The position numbers and the translations under genes are program-made. The notes beneath the pieces are model-generated. The model had not been told where the DNA came from, ran no database searches, and saw only the letters and a program-made list of their open reading frames with translations. A stretch of 64,000 nucleotides of DNA, taken from an uncultured Saprospiraceae bacterium (GTDB taxonomy: Bacteria; Bacteroidota; Bacteroidia; Chitinophagales; Saprospiraceae). Of the stretch, positions 28,505-36,669 are shown piece by piece. Location of the stretch: assembly GCA_937928405.1 (NCBI GenBank), contig CALFWZ010000100.1, positions 1 to 64,000 on the forward strand. The letters are read 5' to 3'. Each line of letters begins with the position of its first letter. The stretch's first letter is position 1.

Positions 28505-30043
28505 ATGGCTATATCAAAAACAGATGACCTTTTTCGCTTAATTAGGTCATTAACCAAATCGGAAAAGCGCACCTTTCGGCTTTTTGCAGAACGCATCAAG
28601 CGAAGTGATGAATTGTTGTACATGAACTTATTCGACATTATGGATAAGCAAAAAAAACTGGACGAGGACAGCATCCGCTCCAAACTTGGTAATCCTTCTC
28701 CTGTTAAATATTCCAACGCCAAACGACATTTATACGAGCAAATTCTTACCAGTCTTAGGATGCTTAACAAGTCAAAACGGTCTAATATTCAGCTGCGGGA
28801 ATACATTGATTTTGTTTATATACTTTACGGAAAAGGACTTCAATTACAGGCATTAAAGGTTTTGCAAAAAGCAAAAAAACTCGCCATTGCCCAACACCAT
28901 GATTTTAGTTTGATAACGATTATTGAATTAGAAAAATTAATTCATTCCAGACATATTACCCGTACGGAAACTCGTCCCATCCAAGAACTCACTGAGCAGG
29001 CATCAGAAAAAATAGATACGCTTGCCAATCGGGTCAAACTCAGTAATTTAAAGATGTTGCTCCATCGATTTTATATCGTAAATGGTCATGTAAAAAATGA
29101 GCAGGAAGCACAAGAGGTCCGTCAGTTTTTCAATCAACAAATTCCAGCCATTGGAAATGAAGCCTTAGGACAAATGGAAAAAGTGTTATTATACCAATCT
29201 CATGTTTGGTATTATTATATCTTAAATGATTTTGAAAACTGTTACGAATACGCTTTAAAGTGGGTACAAGTTTTTCAAGAATACGACGAGTTACAGACCA
29301 GAGATATCAATCTATTTTTAAGAGGATATCATTATTTGTTGACTTGCTCTTATAATTTAAGAAAACAAGAAAGCTACGCGCAGTATCATGGAGAATTAGA
29401 AAAATTTCGGAAAACTAACTATCACCGATTCGATCGTAATACGCAAGTACTTTCATTTTTATACACGCATTCTGGCCGTTTAAATTTACACTTTTTAAAT
29501 GGTAGTTTTGACGAAGGGGTGAAAAGTATCAAAACTACTTTAGCTCGCTTGGAGAGATATAAAGATATTCTTGACAAACACAAAGTCATGATTTTTTATT
29601 ACAAAATCGCTTGGATGTATCTCGCCAATGGGCAACCAGGTAAGTCCATTAAATATTTGAATTATATTCTGGACATGACCAACGTTTCTCTCCGTACGGA
29701 CATTCAGGCTTACGCTCGGTTAATGTTTCTAATGGTTCATTATGAATTAGAAAATTATAACCTACTCCCTTCTTTGATTAGAAACTATCATTCGTTTTTC
29801 ACTAAAAAAGATTTAGATAATAAAGTTCAATCTTGTTTTCTCCAATTTTTTAAAGAAATCATTAACGCTCCTATTCTAGACAGAAAGCCAGTGATGAAAA
29901 AATTCCTGAATAAACTACAAGATTTGGAAAATAATAAATACGAGCAACGCGCATTTCTTTATTTAGACTCTATCACCTGGTTGCAGGCACAAGTAGAAAA
30001 ACGTTCGATGGGAGCCATCATTAAAGAACGAAATGCAGAATGA
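28505..30043 (+). CDS. Bacteroidota-specific helical-repeat protein, unknown function
   Basis: A 512-residue cytoplasmic, all-helical protein. The N-terminus (DDLFRLIRSLTKSEKRTFRLFAER) is a very characteristic Bacteroidota pattern (LxxSLxxSEKRxFxL), but I know no function for it. From about residue 100 onward the sequence reads as TPR-like paired helices (LQALKVLQKAKKLAIAQ, then YKIAWMYLANGQPGKSIKY). No catalytic or membrane segment. It is divergent from glnK and convergent with the FMN-binding protein gene. Confidence 0.72.
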   Translation: MAISKTDDLFRLIRSLTKSEKRTFRLFAERIKRSDELLYMNLFDIMDKQKKLDEDSIRSKLGNPSPVKYSNAKRHLYEQILTSLRMLNKSKRSNIQLREYIDFVYILYGKGLQLQALKVLQKAKKLAIAQHHDFSLITIIELEKLIHSRHITRTETRPIQELTEQASEKIDTLANRVKLSNLKMLLHRFYIVNGHVKNEQEAQEVRQFFNQQIPAIGNEALGQMEKVLLYQSHVWYYYILNDFENCYEYALKWVQVFQEYDELQTRDINLFLRGYHYLLTCSYNLRKQESYAQYHGELEKFRKTNYHRFDRNTQVLSFLYTHSGRLNLHFLNGSFDEGVKSIKTTLARLERYKDILDKHKVMIFYYKIAWMYLANGQPGKSIKYLNYILDMTNVSLRTDIQAYARLMFLMVHYELENYNLLPSLIRNYHSFFTKKDLDNKVQSCFLQFFKEIINAPILDRKPVMKKFLNKLQDLENNKYEQRAFLYLDSITWLQAQVEKRSMGAIIKERNAE

Positions 30044-30056
30044 TATTAGGAAAAAT

Positions 30057-30626
30057 TTAAGCAATTACTCTACGGCCTGTCCACTCCCGATTTTCATATT
30101 TGCCAACGATTCTTTGATGACCGTTTGGCCTTAACTCGAGAACATCAATATTAAGGGGTGTTAAAGAAATGATGGAAAAGAAATTTGAACCTAAAGTTGG
30201 ATCATGAGATGAAACTAGGTCTTCCTCTAGCAAATCTGCCCCTGGCGGTAACGTAGTCTGATAATCGGTTTTCCTATGATCACTTAATTTACTCCACTCT
30301 CTTAGGCATAAGGCATCTTGGTGATGGATCTTTGCGGTAGCTTGTAGACGAATCTGTAATTTTTTATTCGGATCATAAAACAATAATCCTACCTGAGGCT
30401 GTTGTTTGATCTCTTGTACCTTTGGTGATCGATAGTCGGTGAATATTAGTATTTCATTCCCTGGAAGTATCCTTCGTATAATAATAGTTCGCTGAGCAGG
30501 AATATGGTCTACTTGCGTAGTAGCTAAATAACCATGACGGTAAGGATGTGTACGATCATCTGTAGCGAGTTCCAAATCCATAAAGAGGTCGCTAATAAGG
30601 CTATCAACGGTTTTTGTAAAGTCCAT
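30057..30626 (-). CDS. Pyridoxamine 5'-phosphate oxidase-like FMN-binding protein
   Basis: 189 residues with the split-barrel flavin-binding fold. The strand TRTIIIRR-type segment (AQRTIIIRRILPGNEILIFTDYRSPKVQEI, about residues 42-71) resembles the FMN-phosphate site of the PNPOx family (RxxxLR, then TxxxSxKxxxL). The C-terminal RPNGHQRIVGKYENREWTGRRV corresponds to the substrate-binding end of PNPOx-related proteins. It is shorter than true PdxH (about 215), so it may be a general flavin- or haem-binding relative. It starts 4 bases after the M50 protein gene stop. Confidence 0.72.
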   Translation of the reverse strand: MDFTKTVDSLISDLFMDLELATDDRTHPYRHGYLATTQVDHIPAQRTIIIRRILPGNEILIFTDYRSPKVQEIKQQPQVGLLFYDPNKKLQIRLQATAKIHHQDALCLREWSKLSDHRKTDYQTTLPPGADLLEEDLVSSHDPTLGSNFFSIISLTPLNIDVLELRPNGHQRIVGKYENREWTGRRVIA

Positions 30627-30630
30627 TCGT

Positions 30631-31299
30631 TTAGCTTAATTGTTGGCGTCTATTAATCTTAAAAATGGCAAAAATATTTAACCCTGTCAAAAGGACCGCA
30701 ACGCCTAACCAAATATACATCCAAACGTTAACGGGAATAAAAACCAATAACTCAGCGTATTTTTCTAAATCAGAACGAGGTCCTACATTGAAATCTTGAA
30801 TAATATATAGAATCGTGGCTAGTCCTAAAAACATCAGAATTTCTCGATGGAAATTGGTTTTGGTCGTCAAAAAATAAAGTACTGCGGAAAAAGCCAATAA
30901 AAACCCTGTCGTCCATAATGAATTAAACCACATGATGCCCGCAAAAACCATAAAGCCCATCAACACAAACAAAGTGGCTTTCGCAATTTTACCGCCATTC
31001 GCACCAATATAAAATAAGATATTTCCAAGCAACGCACTGCCAAGATACCCGCCCATTAAGATAATTCCCAGGTTTCCTCCGGACGTTTTGGTCCAACCAC
31101 TACCATCTTCATTGACTTGTAAAGCCAACACATCGCCCCCCGTAATCAACGCACCTAAAGCATGTCCTAATTCGTGTAGAAAGGTAACCAATAAATGAAT
31201 CGGATAAAGGATCATTTGCCCTACATTTCCTCCTAAAAAAACCAGCGCAAGATAAATCGCTAAGACTCCCAAAAAACGAACTAATAAATTATCAGACAT
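30631..31299 (-). CDS. M50-family membrane metalloprotease
   Basis: 222 residues, five to six membrane helices. The zinc motif HELGH (residues 42-46) sits in the second helix, and a later N-rich membrane segment would supply the third ligand; a G-x-x-GG-x-V loop (ALITGGDVLALQV) follows, as in the M50B branch. Intramembrane site-2-type proteases cleave membrane-bound regulators; here no anti-sigma factor or partner is adjacent. The gene is followed immediately by the FMN-binding protein gene. Confidence 0.78.
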   Translation of the reverse strand: MSDNLLVRFLGVLAIYLALVFLGGNVGQMILYPIHLLVTFLHELGHALGALITGGDVLALQVNEDGSGWTKTSGGNLGIILMGGYLGSALLGNILFYIGANGGKIAKATLFVLMGFMVFAGIMWFNSLWTTGFLLAFSAVLYFLTTKTNFHREILMFLGLATILYIIQDFNVGPRSDLEKYAELLVFIPVNVWMYIWLGVAVLLTGLNIFAIFKINRRQQLS

Positions 31300-31397
31300 T
31301 ATTTTTTATTTTGGTTAATTAATAGACTTTGTTCTAATCTACTTTTTAGAACGTCTGCGGTGAATGTTTAGTTTTCTATCAAACAACCACCATCCGA

Positions 31398-31790
31398 TTA
31401 TCTAATCATGACCCCTTGTTCGTTTAAAAAAGGAATTAATGTAAAATTCATGGGATCAATACTACCTTTGACAAAAACATATTTTTTATCAAACATATAG
31501 TTATCATGGTTAAAACTCACCCAATATTCGTTGGTTAAGACCAATACTTCTTTGGTGATCGGCTCAATTTTATGCAATTGCAAAGGACCAATACTTGGAA
31601 AAAAATGACGCAATACCGTTGTCTGAACCGCTTCGTTATTGATACTTCCATACCCTTTGGAATTAATCAACACATTTTTAATAGGTTCATCCTTTAGGTT
31701 AATCACGTAAACGTCCCATAATTCTCCGTCACGCGGAACGACGGCAATGGCTAAATCCTGTACCTTCTTTTGTGGAATATCTTTTTTCAT
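31398..31790 (-). CDS. Conserved hypothetical protein, unknown function
   Basis: 130 residues from ATG 31790 (an upstream TTG would add one residue). A compact beta-rich sequence with no signal or membrane segment: IAVVPRDGELWDVYVINLKDEPIKNVL (about residues 15-41) and WVSFNHDNYMFDKKYVFVKGSI near the end. I recognise it only as a small Bacteroidota-type hypothetical. It lies 98 bp upstream of the M50 gene and may belong to that run. Confidence 0.65.
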   Translation of the reverse strand: MKKDIPQKKVQDLAIAVVPRDGELWDVYVINLKDEPIKNVLINSKGYGSINNEAVQTTVLRHFFPSIGPLQLHKIEPITKEVLVLTNEYWVSFNHDNYMFDKKYVFVKGSIDPMNFTLIPFLNEQGVMIR

Positions 31791-31827
31791 CAAAAAAAAT
31801 TACAATTAACTAAATCTAATATACTTA

Positions 31828-31920
31828 CCTGTTAGCTGGCCATACCTTCCGGTCAGCAGGCATTGTTTGGAGCAACCTCAACGATTCAACAACCTGCCTG
31901 CCGGCAAAAGCAGGTTTAAC
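31828..31920. repeat. Dispersed palindromic repeat remnant
   Basis: The lipB downstream gap carries CCTGTTAGCTGGCC and, at 31886-31902, TCAACAACCTGCCTGCC. The complement of that 17-bp stretch occurs at 234-250 in this window, and the CCTGCCTGCC core also occurs at 20809. This fits the dispersed family seen at 261-428 and 20715-20850. Confidence 0.55.
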
Positions 31921-31931
31921 AAAATACTTAA

Positions 31932-32660
31932 TCAGAACACATTGAAATTAAATATACGGCAAAAATGACCAAGAAGTTTTGCTTTTACCTCCTCAATATT
32001 GACGTTTTTACCCAATTCTGTGGACAAACTAGTCACCGATTTATCCGCATCATCAATTCCACAGGGCACAATATGATTAAAATAGTCCAAATCAGTATTG
32101 ATATTAAAGGCAAATCCGTGTAGGGTAACCCATCGACTCATATGCACCCCAATGGCACAAATTTTCCGATTTGGGCTGCCTTCCAACCAAACCCCCGTAA
32201 ACCCCTTAATGCGAGTAGCCACTACTCCATAATCTGCCAAGGTGGCAATGACCACCTCTTCTAAACTTCGCACATAACGATGTACATCTGTAAAGAATTG
32301 CTCTAAATCGAAAATCGGATAGGCAACAATTTGTCCTGGACCGTGATAGGTAATATCTCCACCCCGATTAATTTTAAAATATTCCACCTTTCGCTCCGCC
32401 ATTTCTGCCTCACTCAATAAAAGATGATCCACGGAGCCACTTTTCCCCAACGTATACACGTGTGGATGCTGACAAAAGAGCAAGTAGTTTTTTAATTCGA
32501 TCCGGTCCGCTTCGTCTGTTATCTTCCGATTATGACTGCGAGCAGCCACCCCTTCTTGTTGGAGCTTTTGCTGATAGGCCCATGCTTCGGCATAAGACAT
32601 CACGCCTAAATGTTGAACCTCTACTAAAGGCAAGGAAGTATGATCTTTCTCTTTGGACAT
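31932..32660 (-). CDS. lipB: Lipoyl(octanoyl) transferase
   Basis: 242 residues. LipB transfers octanoate from acyl carrier protein onto lipoyl domains of 2-oxoacid dehydrogenases. The family blocks are present: NRGGDITYHGPGQIVAYP (about residues 98-115), the catalytic Lys166 in NRKICAIGVH and the acyl-accepting Cys200 in NHIVPCGI. No signal peptide, as expected for a cytosolic enzyme. It lies 12 bases downstream of the CotH gene, which ends just before it, so it may be transcribed with that unit. Confidence 0.95.
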   Translation of the reverse strand: MSKEKDHTSLPLVEVQHLGVMSYAEAWAYQQKLQQEGVAARSHNRKITDEADRIELKNYLLFCQHPHVYTLGKSGSVDHLLLSEAEMAERKVEYFKINRGGDITYHGPGQIVAYPIFDLEQFFTDVHRYVRSLEEVVIATLADYGVVATRIKGFTGVWLEGSPNRKICAIGVHMSRWVTLHGFAFNINTDLDYFNHIVPCGIDDADKSVTSLSTELGKNVNIEEVKAKLLGHFCRIFNFNVF

Positions 32661-32672
32661 TGATTTATTTTT

Positions 32673-35600
32673 TTATTTCCCCTCAATTACTTTATCTCCT
32701 ATTTGTAACACACAACCTGATTGAATGTTATACTGTCTCCTTAATGTTTTGAAATCCACTATATTAGCCACAATTTTACTACCTCCATATTCCGCTTTCT
32801 TTTGGTAAGCGGCGAAGCCTTGTTCACAATTGTCTAATATAACATGATGGATCAAGACGGTGGACAAATCTTTAGCAGCCACGCCAATTTTAGCACCTTT
32901 GACACTTAACCATTTGACCACCACATCTGTTTCTTCTCCAACACTCAATCCTTTATCGCCCGCATTTTCTACGGTGGTTTTTTCTATAATAATATTACTA
33001 CCTGAGAAATCCATTCCATCATTATCAGTGGCTTTAAAACTACAATTCTGAATAATTCCTTTGCAAAAATCGGCATCAAATCCATCAAATGGCGTATTGA
33101 GGATAAGTGAATTTTTTAGTTCGAAATTAGAACGCACTATATTAAGACCATCTTCACAATGATTATTTCTAAATATACAATGATCAATATCTACCGGTGA
33201 TTCATAAAAATTAACCGCCCCGGTCAATGTCCATCCATCGTAGTCTAAGGTATTAAAATTATCAAAAATCACATACTGCAATTTGGATAATCGTGGTCCT
33301 ACTTGTAAAACAGAAAATCCATTGGCCGTTTTATCAGAAGAGGTAAATAAGATAGGAGTCTCTTTTTTTCCATACATCTCAACAGGCCCGTAACTAACCA
33401 ATCCGGCACCTTTTATAAAATCTAAGGTAGTTCCCGCCCCCATCCGAAAAGTATAGTTAGCAGGAATAACCAAATGTTCGGTTACTTGATGATTACCGGG
33501 TAAAACATTGATAATATTTTCTTCTACTTGCAAAAAAGACAGGGAATCTAAATCAACTTTTTCTCGAATAGAGATGGTCGGAAAATTAGCAATCGGGGCA
33601 GGAATATTTTTTATGTTGGTTTGAAAAATAGAATCCATTCCCAAGGTCCGAAAACAAATATATTGGGCTGCTTCGGGAACCGTTAACGTCGTCATATTTT
33701 GCTGATTCAGTTGATCTAAATTCGTTGCTAATAATTTGGTCTTAGCTTCGCTGCTCAATGGTTGTTCTTTTCTAATGGGCTCGTTTAGTAATTTTCGGTG
33801 ATGAAAGCCTTCTAAGAGCATTGGGTTAGCCATATTTTCAGAACAATCTCCACGAACCATACTGTAACCAACTACCTCAATAGGAAAAGAATGCATATTG
33901 ATCAATCCTAAAATCCGTAATCCATTTTCTTTGGATTGGGTAAAACTACGAAGTGCCGTCTCATTAAAAGGATGAATCTTTGCATGTATTTTCCGCGAAC
34001 GATAAATGAGGTTTTTTTCATCAAAAAAATAATTCGGTTCCTCTATTTGGATTAGTTTATTCAAGCGTTCAATGTCTGGTCTTACGCTGGCCAAAAATTT
34101 ATTGATAAAAGTTAGATTACTATATTTTTCCAAATATTGTAAATAAAGTTTGGCAAATTTTGGAGATTTTAAAATGCGGTTTTCGATTTTATCTGCGTCT
34201 TGTAAGGCTGCGTTGAGCGCACCTTCTCCAACCAATCGATCACGGGTGGTTGGTCCGGTTCCAAAACCATCATAACCAATGGGTTCTAATTTTCCAGTAA
34301 CAGGATTATAATAAAACCGCTGATTATTCCAATGCAAACAATGATAGGCTTGCATAATTTCCAAGACAGCATAATAACGGGCCATGCGATCAAGATCAAA
34401 TACCTCGTCAGCGGCAAGCGCTCCAGTACGATAATTATCCAACAAGTTGTGCGCCAGTTCAAACTGCGCCCGCAGGTTAGGAGTAGCAATGGTTTTTTCC
34501 ATTTGGAAAGATTCTACCGGAGCCGTAGCTAAATCTTTTCCAGGACCAGCCAACTCATCATTCCTTGGCAATCTGTATTCAATTTGCTTTTGATTGAATT
34601 GCCAAAATCCATCTTCCGCATACTTGACAATCGGTCCTTCTCGCCGTTTTTGATATTCCAATAAGATTTTATCAAAATGTTCCTCCAAAGCAAATACTCC
34701 TTTTGGTTCTTCGTTAATCGTCACGTTTAAAAAATCGTAACGAGTGGTAAGCACATCGGCCTGCTCCCAAAATTTATGCAAGACATACTCGTTTAGGTAA
34801 GAGCGAGATTTAGGATGGTGGATGGAAAAAACACGCATGCGTTCCCACGTATCTCCTTTTTTAATTTTGATCCGATATCCAGCCTTCTCTCCCAAATGAT
34901 CGAGCCAATCTCCTTTGCGACGCATAGCTACCTTATTCATCGTCGTTCCGTCTTGGTGCTTAATTTTGGCATCCACCCAATCCTCATCGGTTGAAACCAA
35001 AATGCCTACTTGTAGTGCTTCTTTCTTTTTCTGATAAAGCTTGGCATTATTTTTTTCTGAAATCTCTAGATGCAAATTTTTAGGACTTAAATAGTTTTGA
35101 TAGGCGATGGGCGTTATTTCTTCCACGATCAAATCGTCAAACCAAGCAGCCTCAACCGTCCCATCTGTCCCAACACTCACCTCTAACAAATCCACGCTTT
35201 CCGCTTCGGAGGGGGTAAAAAAATACAGTTCAATTTGATACCATCCACGCAAACGTTGGATGGGTAAATAAGCTTGGAAGGTTTTGTTAAATGTTTGGCC
35301 TTTTAATTCAGCTCTTAAATTAACGACTGGAACTATATGCGCGGTATTCACCCAAACGGTAGCGCGGTAATGTTTGTTGGGTATTGGATTGGGCTGCTGC
35401 CAAATAAATCCTCGGTGATCCCGAGCGGGGGTATTGCGAAAAATAGCAATACTATGATCTCCGTTAAAAGCTTTTCTTTTCGATTGTAGATGACTATTCC
35501 CAAATTGCTGATTGCCAGAAATAAACAGGCTGTCCTTTCGTTCTTCTGCATCAGCAAAAGCCAACACCTCTAAGGGTTTCGGTTTTTCGGGTTGGTTGGC

Positions 35601-35711
35601 GATCGTTTTTAGAAGGATAATAACCGTAGAACAAACGAACAGGGCACAAAGAAAGATCCCTAGTTGTCGAGGAAATTTCCGCATGGCAGGAGAATGATCT
35701 TTTAAAATCAT
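32673..35711 (-). CDS. CotH-like kinase protein with parallel beta-helix C-terminus
   Basis: 1012 residues. One membrane helix near residues 15-37 anchors it; residues about 60-200 read as a carbohydrate-binding-type beta-sandwich (GWYQIELYF, AWFDDLIV). The CotH atypical-kinase domain covers about 230-600, with GDWLDHLGEK, LEEHFDKIL (340-350) and HWNNQRFYYNP followed by Asp481, the usual kinase-like Asn/Asp pair. The C-terminal half (about 750-1000) has right-handed beta-helix repeats (VDIDHCIFRNNHCEDG, NCSFKATDNDGMDFSG). Its start overlaps the DUF4956 stop in an ATGA, so the two are translationally coupled. Confidence 0.85.
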   Translation of the reverse strand: MILKDHSPAMRKFPRQLGIFLCALFVCSTVIILLKTIANQPEKPKPLEVLAFADAEERKDSLFISGNQQFGNSHLQSKRKAFNGDHSIAIFRNTPARDHRGFIWQQPNPIPNKHYRATVWVNTAHIVPVVNLRAELKGQTFNKTFQAYLPIQRLRGWYQIELYFFTPSEAESVDLLEVSVGTDGTVEAAWFDDLIVEEITPIAYQNYLSPKNLHLEISEKNNAKLYQKKKEALQVGILVSTDEDWVDAKIKHQDGTTMNKVAMRRKGDWLDHLGEKAGYRIKIKKGDTWERMRVFSIHHPKSRSYLNEYVLHKFWEQADVLTTRYDFLNVTINEEPKGVFALEEHFDKILLEYQKRREGPIVKYAEDGFWQFNQKQIEYRLPRNDELAGPGKDLATAPVESFQMEKTIATPNLRAQFELAHNLLDNYRTGALAADEVFDLDRMARYYAVLEIMQAYHCLHWNNQRFYYNPVTGKLEPIGYDGFGTGPTTRDRLVGEGALNAALQDADKIENRILKSPKFAKLYLQYLEKYSNLTFINKFLASVRPDIERLNKLIQIEEPNYFFDEKNLIYRSRKIHAKIHPFNETALRSFTQSKENGLRILGLINMHSFPIEVVGYSMVRGDCSENMANPMLLEGFHHRKLLNEPIRKEQPLSSEAKTKLLATNLDQLNQQNMTTLTVPEAAQYICFRTLGMDSIFQTNIKNIPAPIANFPTISIREKVDLDSLSFLQVEENIINVLPGNHQVTEHLVIPANYTFRMGAGTTLDFIKGAGLVSYGPVEMYGKKETPILFTSSDKTANGFSVLQVGPRLSKLQYVIFDNFNTLDYDGWTLTGAVNFYESPVDIDHCIFRNNHCEDGLNIVRSNFELKNSLILNTPFDGFDADFCKGIIQNCSFKATDNDGMDFSGSNIIIEKTTVENAGDKGLSVGEETDVVVKWLSVKGAKIGVAAKDLSTVLIHHVILDNCEQGFAAYQKKAEYGGSKIVANIVDFKTLRRQYNIQSGCVLQIGDKVIEGK

Positions 35712-36397
35712 ATCATCAAGTCTGGTTGATCTACAATAGAAATTTGGGTTTCACTAGATAATTCTAATAGTCTTTTTTTCATTTTTCCGATTTGGGCAAT
35801 CGAATCAGCTTTACAGATATAGGATAGGTCCATGCCCGGTTTTAGGCTATCCATCCGTTTTAATTCAACATATGAAAAAATACCGGTAAGGATATTGGTC
35901 AACTGCTCAAGGTCTTCTTGATCTGTAGAAATATTAATAAACATTTTATCTTCTTGGCGGAATTTGACTTTTCCACCCAAAGATCGATTAACATAAAGTA
36001 ATAATAGAATAACCACGAAAGCTACGACGGCTAAAATGGGTTGATTAGCTCCTCCAGCTAAGCCAATTCCAATGGCGATAAAGAGAAATGATAGCTCTTC
36101 TGGATCTTTAATGGCTGCTCGAAAACGAACAATAGATAAGGCTCCTACCAAACCTAAGGAAAGAGCGAGTGAACTTTTAACAATTGTAATAATCAATAGC
36201 GTTCCCAGCGCAATTGGCATAAAATTACTGGCGAATTTTGCCCGATTCGCTACCGACCAGCCAAACCGGACATAGTACCATCGTAAAACGGATACTAACA
36301 TGGCCACAACCAATATATTGAGTAGAAACTCATCCAAAGGGATATTGGCTGTAAACTCCTCAATGTATTTTTCCTGTAATTTCTCTAGCAGGTTCAT
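35708..36397 (-). CDS. DUF4956 membrane protein
   Basis: 229 residues with about four membrane helices (residues 22-42, 55-85, 92-135 region) followed by a cytoplasmic ferredoxin-like tail. The block ALSIVRFRAAIKDPEELSFL (about 85-105) is the DUF4956 signature. In other Bacteroidota and Firmicutes genomes DUF4956 proteins commonly accompany a VTC-type polyphosphate polymerase domain and CotH kinases; here the partner is CotH alone, overlapping by four bases. Confidence 0.88.
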   Translation of the reverse strand: MNLLEKLQEKYIEEFTANIPLDEFLLNILVVAMLVSVLRWYYVRFGWSVANRAKFASNFMPIALGTLLIITIVKSSLALSLGLVGALSIVRFRAAIKDPEELSFLFIAIGIGLAGGANQPILAVVAFVVILLLLYVNRSLGGKVKFRQEDKMFINISTDQEDLEQLTNILTGIFSYVELKRMDSLKPGMDLSYICKADSIAQIGKMKKRLLELSSETQISIVDQPDLMI

Positions 36398-36669
36398 CTA
36401 TACTTTCTTTAAATGAAGTTGTTTAAAAACTTCTCAACAAAAGTACTTAATTATTAGAGTTTTAGGTTATAATTAAGTCTCCTATTTGTCGAAGTAAAAG
36501 AGCAATTAGGAGATTGCGGCGGATTGGTTTCTATAAAAGCTATTTCTTACGTATCTTCGCACCAAAATCTTGTCCAAATTCCCATTAAACATCTGGCAGA
36601 TTTCGCTAGATTATGAAAATTTGGACAAACCCTAAATAGGAATTTCCCTCCTTAAAAATTAAAACATTA

